Below are positions 14,594 to 21,396 of a DNA stretch of 23,687 nucleotides, one piece after another; the stretch's first letter is position 1; every line of letters starts with the position of its first letter. A program made the position numbers and the translations under genes. This DNA is from an uncultured Pseudomonadota bacterium (GTDB lineage Bacteria; Pseudomonadota; Gammaproteobacteria; Burkholderiales; SG8-39), in assembly GCA_903895005.1 (NCBI GenBank), contig CAITSH010000064.1:1-23687 (forward strand). The letters are read 5' to 3'. Below the pieces are notes generated by a model. The model did not search any database, was not told where the DNA came from, and was given only the letters and a program-made list of their open reading frames with translations.

Positions 14594-16228
14594 TTGAACC
14601 AGCGCAACACCAGGGCATTCGTACCCCCAGTCAGCCTCGCCGAAGTCGCCTTCGAGAACACGTTTGTACGTGACCTGCCGGCCGACCCGGATCTCGACAA
14701 CCGCCCGCGCCAGGTGCGCAATGCCAGTTACACGCGCGTCGAGCCAACGCCGGTGCGCGCACCGCAGATCCTGGCATGGTCTACCTCCGTGGGGGAGATG
14801 CTGGGCATCGCCGCACCCGTATCGCCCTTCGGCATCGAGGCCCAGGTTCTCGCCGGGAGCCGCGTGTTGCCGGGCATGCGGCCGTATGCCGCCCGTTACG
14901 GCGGCCATCAGTTCGGGCACTGGGCCGGGCAACTGGGCGACGGTCGCGCGATAACGCTGGCTGAACGGGTTGCGCCCGATGCGAAGCGTTATGAACTTCA
15001 ACTCAAAGGCGCCGGACCCACGCCGTATTCGCGCACCGCCGACGGTCGCGCAGTGCTGCGTTCCTCGGTGCGAGAGTACATGTGCAGCGAGGCCATGCAT
15101 CATCTTGGCGTGCCGACCACCCGTGCCCTCAGCCTCTCGGGCACCGGCGAAACGGTGGTGCGCGACATGTTCTACGACGGCAATCCCGAACCGGAGCCCG
15201 GCGCGGTGGTGTGCCGGGTCGCGCCTTCGTTCGTGCGCTTTGGAAATTTTGAAATTCTTGCCGCACATGACGAGCTGCCGGTGCTGAAGCGCCTTGCCGA
15301 TTACGTCATCACCAGCCATTTCCCCGAGCTTGGTGCGCCGTCACCGGCGGTGTATTCGCGCTGGTTTGAAGAAATCTGCCGTCGCACGGCGGAACTCGTT
15401 TCCGAGTGGATGCGCGTGGGCTTCGTGCACGGTGTGATGAACACCGACAACATGTCTATTCTCGGTCTCACCATCGACTACGGCCCCTACGGCTGGCTCG
15501 AGGGCTACGACCTGGGCTGGACACCGAACACCACCGACGGCGAGGGTCGCCGGTATTGCTACGGTAACCAGCCCAATATTGCGCAATGGAACCTCGTGCG
15601 CCTGGCCAACGCCCTGCTGCCCTTGGTGACCGATACCGCGGCGCTGGAGAAAGGCCTGGCCACTTTCGCCGACACCTTTGTCGCCGCATCCGATCGTATG
15701 CTCACCGCCAAGCTCGGTTTTGCATCGCTTGATCGCGAGGGTGACGATGTGCTGCTCACTGACATGTTTGAGTTGCTGCAGCAGGCCGAAACCGACATGA
15801 CCTTGTTCTTTCGCGCCTTGGCGCGCGTTCCGGTCGCCGAATCGGACGACGATGCGCTGAGCGCACCGCTGAAACCTGCGTTTTATGTGCCCGCAGTGTT
15901 GGCAGGTGACGCACCGCATCGCGGCCGGCTGACGGCCTGGCTGCGCCGTTACGTTGCGCGCGTGCGCCTCGAAGAGGCGGGCGGTGCCATGCCTGCCGCA
16001 CGCATTGCGCGCATGAACGCGGCCAATCCGAAGTACGTATTGCGCAACTATCTTGCGCAGACGGCGATCGATGCGCTGGCTGATGGCGATGCGTCGGTGC
16101 TCGCGCGCCTGATGACAGTGTTACAGCGGCCTTACGACGAGCAACCCGACCACGGTGATCTCGCCGCCCGCCGTCCCGAGTGGGCTCGTCACAAGGCCGG
16201 CTGCTCTGCCCTGTCATGCAGTTCCTGA
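14594..16228 (+). CDS. selO: Protein adenylyltransferase SelO (YdiU/selenoprotein O family)
   Basis: A pseudokinase-fold enzyme that AMPylates protein Ser/Thr/Tyr, linked to redox stress. It is 544 residues long. Family stretches are FENTFVRDLP near the start, ASYTRVEPTPV, YGGHQFGHWAGQLGDGRA, ELQLKGAGPTPYSR followed by DGRAVLRSSVREY, and GFVHGVMNTDNMSI with GLTIDYGPYGW. The protein ends SCSS, putting Cys exactly where animal SELENOO has selenocysteine (third from last). The only reasonable start is TTG 14594: an in-frame TAA lies at 14579 and the conserved region begins by residue 19. The open frame has no internal damage. Confidence 0.95.
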   Translation: MNQRNTRAFVPPVSLAEVAFENTFVRDLPADPDLDNRPRQVRNASYTRVEPTPVRAPQILAWSTSVGEMLGIAAPVSPFGIEAQVLAGSRVLPGMRPYAARYGGHQFGHWAGQLGDGRAITLAERVAPDAKRYELQLKGAGPTPYSRTADGRAVLRSSVREYMCSEAMHHLGVPTTRALSLSGTGETVVRDMFYDGNPEPEPGAVVCRVAPSFVRFGNFEILAAHDELPVLKRLADYVITSHFPELGAPSPAVYSRWFEEICRRTAELVSEWMRVGFVHGVMNTDNMSILGLTIDYGPYGWLEGYDLGWTPNTTDGEGRRYCYGNQPNIAQWNLVRLANALLPLVTDTAALEKGLATFADTFVAASDRMLTAKLGFASLDREGDDVLLTDMFELLQQAETDMTLFFRALARVPVAESDDDALSAPLKPAFYVPAVLAGDAPHRGRLTAWLRRYVARVRLEEAGGAMPAARIARMNAANPKYVLRNYLAQTAIDALADGDASVLARLMTVLQRPYDEQPDHGDLAARRPEWARHKAGCSALSCSS

Positions 16229-16281
16229 GATGGCCTTGGGGGGGCGCAGGACACCGAACAGACAGGGCGGTACCCAGGCTG

Positions 16282-16287
16282 TATAGT
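16282..16287 (+). promoter_or_regulatory. Possible -10 for the small protein gene
   Basis: TATAGT, preceded by TG, lies 55 bases before the ATG at 16343. The -35 is poor, so this is tentative. Confidence 0.3.
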
Positions 16288-16342
16288 CGGCCCCTCATGA
16301 GAACCCTTATGAGTAGCGCAAGAAACCCACAGGATCCGCACC

Positions 16343-16492
16343 ATGACCGAAGCCAAGGCAGTAAAACCCGTTGAAGTGACGGTTCCGTTTGCGCGATTCA
16401 CGCCCGCCGAAATCGAGCGCAACAAAAAAAATCGCGATGACCGCCGCAAGGCCTTGCGTAGCCAGAATGACCTCAGCCGGTCGATGCGTTAA
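16343..16492 (+). CDS. Small basic hypothetical protein (49 aa)
   Basis: A 49-residue protein with no recognised family. It starts MTEAKAVKPVEVTVPFARF, then has a very charged segment (PAEIERNKKNRDDRRKALR) and ends QNDLSRSMR. It has no signal peptide or membrane helix. Support for a real gene: an AGGA ribosome site 9 bases before the ATG, a TGTATAGT promoter-like box upstream, codon usage like its neighbours, and a strong terminator 17 bases after the stop. It could bind RNA or a protein partner; nothing in the sequence decides this. Confidence 0.62.
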   Translation: MTEAKAVKPVEVTVPFARFTPAEIERNKKNRDDRRKALRSQNDLSRSMR

Positions 16493-16509
16493 GCCGCACG
16501 CACTCCGCC

Positions 16510-16540
16510 AAACGCCGCGCCAGTCGCGGCGTTTTGTTTT
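16510..16540 (+). terminator. Rho-independent terminator after the 49-residue protein
   Basis: A 10-bp perfect stem (AAACGCCGCG / CGCGGCGTTT) with a 5-base loop runs into TGTTTT. It separates the small gene from the YciI-like gene. Confidence 0.85.
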
Positions 16541-16575
16541 AGCATGCTGCTTTCCCAATTTAGTGGGGCGCCGCC

Positions 16576-16872
16576 ATGCCTTATGCCATATTCCTCAGTG
16601 ACAAACCCAACCAGGGTGATTTACGCGCTAAGACGCGTGCAGTGCATCTCGATTACCTTGGCGCCAACAAGCACATGCTGCTCGCCGCCGGCGCGTTGAT
16701 CGAGGACGACGGCACGGGAGGCAGCGGCAGCCTGTACATCGTCGACACCGAAGAGCGCAAGGAGGCCGAGCGCTTTCTCGCCGGCGATCCCTTTCACCAG
16801 GTCGGCTTGTTCGGGCAGGTGACCATCACGCGCTGGCGTAAGGCGTTTTACGACAAGGAACGCCTGGTTTAA
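16576..16872 (+). CDS. YciI-like protein
   Basis: A 98-residue single-domain protein of the YciI family (ferredoxin-like alpha/beta barrel). It begins MPYAIFLSDKP and holds the family's conserved His (RAVHLDYL, residue 24) and Asp (FLAGDPFHQVGLF, residue 71), which form the putative active site, and ends in ITRWRKAFYD. Some members dehydrochlorinate or isomerise small ring compounds; most are uncharacterised. It has its own unit: a terminator lies upstream and a palindromic repeat 12 bases downstream. Confidence 0.88.
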   Translation: MPYAIFLSDKPNQGDLRAKTRAVHLDYLGANKHMLLAAGALIEDDGTGGSGSLYIVDTEERKEAERFLAGDPFHQVGLFGQVTITRWRKAFYDKERLV

Positions 16873-16883
16873 ACGCGAAAACA

Positions 16884-16916
16884 GCTGGAAACCCACGCCA
16901 GACGGGCATTCCCGGC
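16884..16916. repeat. REP-like palindromic repeat, copy D
   Basis: A 33-bp element starting GCTGGAAACC, with core ACGCCAGACGGGCATT and ending CCCGGC. It is 28 of 33 identical to the copy at 13154 and 25 of 33 to that at 6996. The inverted arms are degraded by two transitions. CTGGCG at 16923-16928 can pair with the core CGCCAG, as at copy C. It sits between convergent genes. Confidence 0.68.
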
Positions 16917-16948
16917 CCATGACTGGCGCTCGATCGGCGGCCAAAGGC

Positions 16949-17788
16949 TCAGGCCGCGTAGCCGTGGGCCTGCGGAATCATTTCCTCGCGTGCATCTTTC
17001 CAGCGCTGCATCGCACCGGCATGTACCGCGATTGCTGCCGGGTCGTAGTCGGCGGCGGGACGCGTGTCGAGGTCGAAGTGGCCGTAAGCATCCGTGCCGC
17101 GCGCCAACGTTGCCGACAGCCTCACTTTGCTTGAGCAAGAGCAACGCGTAGGGATGTAGCTTATGCCAAGTCCTATGCGCCTGTCGTCCGAGCGGTTGGG
17201 CATGGAGTTGTGGAACAAGTAAGTGTGGTGCAGCGAGAATTCGCCAGGCTCAAGCAGGAGCAGTTCGATGGGGGCGTCAGTCGGCACGTCCAGGCTCTGT
17301 CCGGTGGCGAACATATTGGAACCGTCTTTTTTCTGGCCGTGCGGTACCTGTCCGCGCAACTGGCTGCCGGGCAGCACCTGCACGCAACCGCTCTTCGTGC
17401 TGCTGGGCGAAAGAGCCACCCAGGCTGTGACATGTTCGGCTGGTGACAGTCCAAAGTAAGTCGAGTCCTGGTGCCAACTGATAAAGGCATCGGTCTGCGG
17501 CTCTTTCATCCAAAGGGTCAGGTGGTAAACAAGGATGTCCGGGCCTATAAGATCCTCGACGGCGTCGAGTACCCAGGGGTGATGAACTATTTCATCGACC
17601 CATTTCAAGTAAAGGTGCATCTTGCGCCGTCGGTCCGGTGCAAGGCCGTGCGTGCGTTCGCCCTGCTCGAGCAGAGCGCGATAGTGGCGCGCCGCCGTCG
17701 CGTCAAAGGCGCGCACCGGGCTGAAATAGCCCCTTTGCTGGTAATGGCGTACCTGCTCGGCTGTCAGTATTTTGTTCATAACCGACAC
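16949..17788 (-). CDS. Phytanoyl-CoA dioxygenase (PhyH) family protein
   Basis: An Fe(II)/2-oxoglutarate-dependent oxygenase of 279 residues. Iron ligands are His106 and Asp108 (ISWHQDSTYFG) and His193 (LFHNSMPNRS); Arg204 (RRIGLGISYIPT) should bind 2-oxoglutarate. Other family stretches are VYHLTLWMKEP, TAWVALSPSSTKSGCVQVLPGS and GEFSLHHTYLFH. The start is GTG 17788, with GAGG 5 bases before it overlapping the stop of the upstream Bug gene; ATG 17779 is the alternative. It forms an operon with that Bug protein, suggesting oxidation of the compound the Bug protein brings in. The substrate is not evident. Confidence 0.92.
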   Translation of the reverse strand: MSVMNKILTAEQVRHYQQRGYFSPVRAFDATAARHYRALLEQGERTHGLAPDRRRKMHLYLKWVDEIVHHPWVLDAVEDLIGPDILVYHLTLWMKEPQTDAFISWHQDSTYFGLSPAEHVTAWVALSPSSTKSGCVQVLPGSQLRGQVPHGQKKDGSNMFATGQSLDVPTDAPIELLLLEPGEFSLHHTYLFHNSMPNRSDDRRIGLGISYIPTRCSCSSKVRLSATLARGTDAYGHFDLDTRPAADYDPAAIAVHAGAMQRWKDAREEMIPQAHGYAA

Positions 17789-17795
17789 GAACGCC

Positions 17796-18764
17796 TCAGT
17801 TGCTGGTCGCGCCGGTCGTGCGTACCGCGTCTGACCAGGTCTTGCGCTCGCGCGCGAACAGGGCTTCGCCCGCTTCAGTGGATAGTTTTACAACGATGGT
17901 CGAGCGCTTGTCCATTTCATCGGCGTAGGCCGGCGTGGCGATGGCTGCGGCAAAGGCTGCGCGAAGCTTGGCCAGCGCCGCGGGCGGCATGGCCGCAGGA
18001 GCGACAATGCCGAACCAGGTCGGCGCATCGAGCATCGGAAAGCCCGATTCGACCAGGGTCGGGATGTCTGGCAGTTGCGACAGGCGCGTCGCGGTGCTCA
18101 CGGCAAGGGCGCGCAACTTTCCGCTCTGGATCAGCGGCAGTGTGGTCGAGGAGGCGATGAATGAAAAGCCTATGCGCCCGGACAAAAGGTCGGTCATTTG
18201 CGGATTGGCGCCCTGGTAGGGCACGTGCAGCAGGTTGACCCGGGCTGCAGAGGCCATGACCTCGGCGGTCAGGTGCGACAGCGAGCCGACGCCGTTGGAG
18301 CCATAGGAGACCGCACCCGGTTTGCTGCGTGCGAACTCGATGAACTCCTTCATGTTCTTTGCCGGAATGGCGTCGGGGTTGGTGACCAGCACGTTGGGCA
18401 GGCTGCCCATGATGCCGACAAATTTAAAGTCGGCTTCCGGGTCATAGGTGAGTTTGCCGTATAAGGGCTTGTTGATGGCGACGATGGCCTGACCGACGAC
18501 GAGCAGGGTGTAGCCGTCGGCCGGGCTGCGCGCGACAAACTCGGCCGCTATGTTGCCGCCGGCACCCGGCTTGTTCTCGACCGCCACCGGTTGACCCAGT
18601 TGCGCCGCCAATGCCGAGGCGTTGATGCGCGTCATGACATCGGCAGGACCGCCTGCGGCGAAGGGAACGACAACGCGCAGCGGCTTGTCCGGATAGCCCT
18701 GCGCCTGGGCCGTTGCGGCAGACAAGGCCAGCAGGGCGAGGAGTGCGTTGAGGGTGCGATGCAT
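17796..18764 (-). CDS. Tripartite tricarboxylate transporter substrate-binding protein (Bug/TctC family), second copy
   Basis: A 322-residue periplasmic binding protein. The signal peptide ends ALSAATAQAQ, followed by LRVVVPFAAGGPADVMTR, VAVENKPGAGGNIAAEFVA, SPADGYTLLVVG, HVPYQGANPQMTDLL and the C-terminal domain with LRALAVSTATRLSQLPD. The Shine-Dalgarno AGGAG lies 5-6 bases before ATG 18764. It is the first gene of an operon with the PhyH-family oxygenase and is divergent from an SDR. No permease genes are present, so it probably shares a TctAB system encoded elsewhere. Confidence 0.94.
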   Translation of the reverse strand: MHRTLNALLALLALSAATAQAQGYPDKPLRVVVPFAAGGPADVMTRINASALAAQLGQPVAVENKPGAGGNIAAEFVARSPADGYTLLVVGQAIVAINKPLYGKLTYDPEADFKFVGIMGSLPNVLVTNPDAIPAKNMKEFIEFARSKPGAVSYGSNGVGSLSHLTAEVMASAARVNLLHVPYQGANPQMTDLLSGRIGFSFIASSTTLPLIQSGKLRALAVSTATRLSQLPDIPTLVESGFPMLDAPTWFGIVAPAAMPPAALAKLRAAFAAAIATPAYADEMDKRSTIVVKLSTEAGEALFARERKTWSDAVRTTGATSN

Positions 18765-18817
18765 CAGGGGCTCCTATGGGTGATGGCGCCCTGCAAAATG
18801 GTCAGCGGGGATAAGTG

Positions 18818-18846
18818 ATGATATGGGGATTGCACGAAGCTTTCAA
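18818..18846 (-). promoter_or_regulatory. Sigma70-type promoter for the Bug-PhyH operon
   Basis: On the minus strand, TTGAAA (18846 to 18841) is followed after exactly 17 bases by TATCAT (18823 to 18818). It points at the Bug gene start 54 bases further on. Confidence 0.6.
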
Positions 18847-18856
18847 TCGGCATGTC

Positions 18857-18881
18857 ATTGGCGCGGGCACTGCGCCGTAAT
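18857..18881. promoter_or_regulatory. Dyad between the divergent promoters
   Basis: ATTGGCGC and GCGCC followed by GT and AAT form an imperfect inverted repeat lying between the two -35 boxes, a position suited to a shared regulator's operator. Confidence 0.35.
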
Positions 18882-18909
18882 TGACTTTGCGCCAAGCCGC
18901 CCCTAGAGT
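18881..18909 (+). promoter_or_regulatory. Sigma70-type promoter for the SDR gene
   Basis: TTGACT, a 17-base spacer, then TAGAGT, 38 bases before the SDR start. Confidence 0.55.
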
Positions 18910-18947
18910 CGGTTGCGCTTTGCCACTGCTTTGAAAGGCGGGTTTTG

Positions 18948-19706
18948 ATGAGCGGTACAGAACTTTCCGGTCGTGTCGCCATTATCACCGGTGCCGGCGG
19001 CGACATCGGCCTTGCGATGGCACGGCGCTTTGCCCGCGCCGGCGCGCGCCTTGCGCTGCTAGACCGCGATGCCGCTGTGCTGCAGGGGCGCGTCGCGGAC
19101 CTTGACGCTGCGCAAGTCCTTGTTGCCGCCTGCGACATGGCCGATGCGGACGGGTTGCGCGCCACAGTGGAGCACATCGCCGCGCATTACGGCGCCATCC
19201 ACGTGCTGGTCAACAACGCCGCCACCGTGACGCCCAAGAACAGCGTGGCCGAACTGCCGCTTGCCCACTGGCAGCAGGCCTTTGCCGTCAATGTCACCGG
19301 CGCTTTTGTCATGGCGCAGGTGGTGATCCCGCACCTGCGCGCCGCGGGCGGCGGCGTGGTGCTCAACATTGCCTCGCAATTGGGCCATGTCACCGCGCCC
19401 GGCCAGGCCGCCTACAGCGCCAGCAAGGCGGCGTTGCTGTCGCTGACGCGCTCCATTGCCGTGGACCATGCCGCCGACGGCGTGCGCGCGGTCAGCCTGT
19501 CACCAGGGGCGGTGATGACCAGTCGCCTCACCTCGCGCTACGGCAGCGAAGAAGCTGTCAATGCCGCGCTTGCCGGCCGCCACCCGCTGGGACGCCTTGG
19601 CAGTGCCGGCGAAATCGCCTCGACGGCCTTGTTCCTGGTGAGTGACGGTGCAGCCTTTGTGTCTGGCGCCGATTTGCTGGTCGACGGCGGCTATACCGCT
19701 GTTTGA
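18948..19706 (+). CDS. Short-chain dehydrogenase/reductase (classical SDR)
   Basis: An NAD(P)-dependent oxidoreductase of 252 residues. The Rossmann motif is TGAGGDIG (14-21), with Asp39 after the second strand (LALLDRD), which favours NAD(H). NNAA lies at 90-93. The catalytic residues are Ser143 (NIASQLG), Tyr156 and Lys160 (YSASK). It ends with the usual GADLLVDGGYTAV. ATG 18948 follows AAAGGCGG; TTG 18945 is a weaker alternative. It is divergent from the Bug-PhyH operon and probably handles an alcohol or ketone from the same pathway. Confidence 0.93.
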   Translation: MSGTELSGRVAIITGAGGDIGLAMARRFARAGARLALLDRDAAVLQGRVADLDAAQVLVAACDMADADGLRATVEHIAAHYGAIHVLVNNAATVTPKNSVAELPLAHWQQAFAVNVTGAFVMAQVVIPHLRAAGGGVVLNIASQLGHVTAPGQAAYSASKAALLSLTRSIAVDHAADGVRAVSLSPGAVMTSRLTSRYGSEEAVNAALAGRHPLGRLGSAGEIASTALFLVSDGAAFVSGADLLVDGGYTAV

Positions 19707-19717
19707 ACCCGGCATTG

Positions 19718-19751
19718 GCTCGAAATCAGCCGCGGACAGGGGTTTCCCGGT
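19718..19751. repeat. Possible degenerate REP-like copy (E)
   Basis: It starts GCTCGAAATC and ends GGGTTTCCCGG, resembling the 33-bp repeat, but one or more gaps are needed to align it. It is intergenic between convergent SDR and IclR genes. Confidence 0.25.
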
Positions 19752-19773
19752 CTATACCCGGCGCTGACCGGGC

Positions 19774-20610
19774 TCAGAAATCCATTGCCGCAAGTGCGCG
19801 CGTGATCGCCACCGCTGCGGCGACGGTGGCGGTAATGACTTCAGAGCGCTTCTTTTCCGTGATGCGAAAACGCGGAACGGCGATGGCGATGCAATGCTGC
19901 ACCTCGCCGCGCATGGTGACGGGCGCGGCCACGCCCCACACGCCTTCGTCGCGCTCCTCGTCGGTCAGCGCGTAGGCATCGCGCCGGATGCACGCCAGTT
20001 CCTTGAGCAGGGCGGCGCGCGTGGCGAGGGTCTTGTTGGTGTAACGCTGCGGCTGCAACAAGTCCGTCAATTCCGCGCGCTCGGTGTCCGCCGCATAGGC
20101 GAACAGCAGCTTGGCGCTGCCAGTCGCCGGCCAGGGCAATAACTGGCTACGCGTATAACTGATGGCGACGCGGTGGCGGCTTTCGATGCGATCGAGCGTG
20201 ATCATTTCGCGACCGACGCGTTGGTTGAGCACCACCAGCTCGCCAAAGCGCTCGGACAGCGCCGCAAGCTGGGGCGCGGCGATGCGAATGACCGAGGTGT
20301 TGGAGCGCGCCACGCGCGCAAGGGTGAATACGCGCGGCCCCAGACGGTAGGCGCCTCCGCCGCGTTCATCCTCGGCGATCAGCGCATAGGTGCGCAGGCT
20401 GGAGACGTAGCGGTAGATGGTGCTGCGCGGCATGGCGAAATGCGTAGCGATGTCGTTTACCGACCAGACCGGCCGTTCCTCGCTGAATAGCAGGAGGATG
20501 TCGATGGCGCGGTCGGCGGTGGCGTTGGCTGAGCCGGCCCGTGTTTCACCTGTGGAGTCGCCCTTTGTATTGACGCGCGGCTTGCGCGTCGCTGCTGGAT
20601 TTATTCCCAT
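19774..20610 (-). CDS. IclR family transcriptional regulator
   Basis: A 278-residue regulator. The winged HTH covers about 32-95 (ATADRAIDILLLFSEERPVW, then DIATHFAMPRSTIYRYVSSL), and the effector-binding IclR domain follows from about 105 to 270 (including VAISYTRSQLLPWPATGSAKLLFAY and DEERDEGVWGVAAPV). The N-terminal ~30 residues are polar and probably disordered. It is divergent from the VOC dioxygenase gene and most likely controls that aromatic-compound operon and itself. The ATG at 20610 lacks a strong Shine-Dalgarno. Confidence 0.94.
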   Translation of the reverse strand: MGINPAATRKPRVNTKGDSTGETRAGSANATADRAIDILLLFSEERPVWSVNDIATHFAMPRSTIYRYVSSLRTYALIAEDERGGGAYRLGPRVFTLARVARSNTSVIRIAAPQLAALSERFGELVVLNQRVGREMITLDRIESRHRVAISYTRSQLLPWPATGSAKLLFAYAADTERAELTDLLQPQRYTNKTLATRAALLKELACIRRDAYALTDEERDEGVWGVAAPVTMRGEVQHCIAIAVPRFRITEKKRSEVITATVAAAVAITRALAAMDF

Positions 20611-20618
20611 TATTCAAG

Positions 20619-20649
20619 ATTCTCATTAATTGGTTTGACATTCTCATTA
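20619..20649. promoter_or_regulatory. Direct repeat, candidate IclR-family operator
   Basis: ATTCTCATTA occurs at 20619-20628 and again at 20640-20649, a spacing of 21 bases or two helical turns. The second copy overlaps the -35 to -10 spacer of the rightward promoter and the leftward TATAAT, so binding there would affect both genes. Confidence 0.6.
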
Positions 20650-20663
20650 TACGGACGAACAAT
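20635..20663 (+). promoter_or_regulatory. Promoter of the VOC dioxygenase operon
   Basis: A perfect -35 TTGACA (20635-20640), then a 17-base spacer and AACAAT (20658-20663, four of six consensus positions). The leader to the ATG is about 100 bases and includes a 7-bp hairpin at 20681-20699. Confidence 0.6.
20646..20651 (-). promoter_or_regulatory. Consensus -10 for the IclR gene
   Basis: ATTATA on the plus strand is TATAAT on the minus strand, 35 bases before the regulator's ATG. No good -35 accompanies it. Confidence 0.45.
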
Positions 20664-20680
20664 TCTGCAGCTTTGGTGCC

Positions 20681-20699
20681 GCACTTTCTGAAAAAGTGC
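20681..20699 (+). other. Leader hairpin of the VOC operon
   Basis: GCACTTT and AAAGTGC pair around a 5-base loop (CTGAA) in the untranslated leader. It is not followed by a T-tract. Confidence 0.35.
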
Positions 20700-20768
20700 C
20701 GCCGCCCACGCAAAAAAATCGCTGCCGATGCACATGGTTGCCTACGCCGGCTACAGGAGGAAACACCG

Positions 20769-21305
20769 ATGAGCAAACTGCCCGATGCCCAGCTTTCGCA
20801 CATCGGCCTGCGGGTGGGCGATCTGCCGAAAATGATCGCGTTTTACGAGCGCACGCTCGGGCTGGTGCTCACCGACAAGGGCGCGCTGTCGGGGCGCGAA
20901 CTGGCGTTCCTGTCGCGCAACCCAGAGGAACACCACCAAGTGGTGATGGTGCACGACCCGGCAAGCAAGGAGCCGCTCTCGAGCGCGCAGCAGATTTCCT
21001 TCAAGCTGAAAACGCTGGAGGATTTGCGCACCTTTTATGCGGCGCTGCTGGTGCAAAAAGTAAGCGGGTTGGAGGGGCGGGACCACGGCAATAGCTGGAG
21101 TCTTTATTTTTTTGATCCCGAGGGCAACAAGATCGAGTTGTACCTGCCCACGCCCTGGCACGTAAGCCAGCCCTGGCGTGCATCGCTTGACCTTGCGATG
21201 CCGGCAGAGGCAATTCTCGCGCAGACGGCGCAGCGCATGAAGGAGAACCCGACCAGCCGGCCGGCGGCCGAGTGGACGGACGAAATGCGCGGGCGGCTCG
21301 TTTGA
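20769..21305 (+). CDS. VOC superfamily extradiol dioxygenase (biphenyl-2,3-diol 1,2-dioxygenase III-like)
   Basis: A single-module vicinal oxygen chelate protein of 178 residues. Probable metal ligands are His11 (LSHIGLRV), one of His55/His56 (PEEHHQVVM) and Glu123 (GNKIELYLPTPW). The segment DHGNSWSLYFFDPEGN is typical of small catechol-type dioxygenases, which open hydroxylated aromatic rings. AGGAGG lies 8 bases before ATG 20769, deciding the start; the frame is open further upstream but covers the leader. The last ~40 residues (from SQPWRASLDL) form an added helical tail. It is first in an operon with a hydrolase, a Bug protein and an MhpA-like hydroxylase. Confidence 0.86.
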   Translation: MSKLPDAQLSHIGLRVGDLPKMIAFYERTLGLVLTDKGALSGRELAFLSRNPEEHHQVVMVHDPASKEPLSSAQQISFKLKTLEDLRTFYAALLVQKVSGLEGRDHGNSWSLYFFDPEGNKIELYLPTPWHVSQPWRASLDLAMPAEAILAQTAQRMKENPTSRPAAEWTDEMRGRLV

Positions 21306-21396
21306 ATGCCCCCCGCATTGGGCCGCATCGGTACCCTTACGACACATCACACGACACGTTAACGACATAACAACATAACGATAGCGAGGAAGCCCC

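Noticed and set aside
16234..16250. Run of seven G after selO
   Set aside because: A single G-run does not make a quadruplex and lies in ordinary intergenic DNA.
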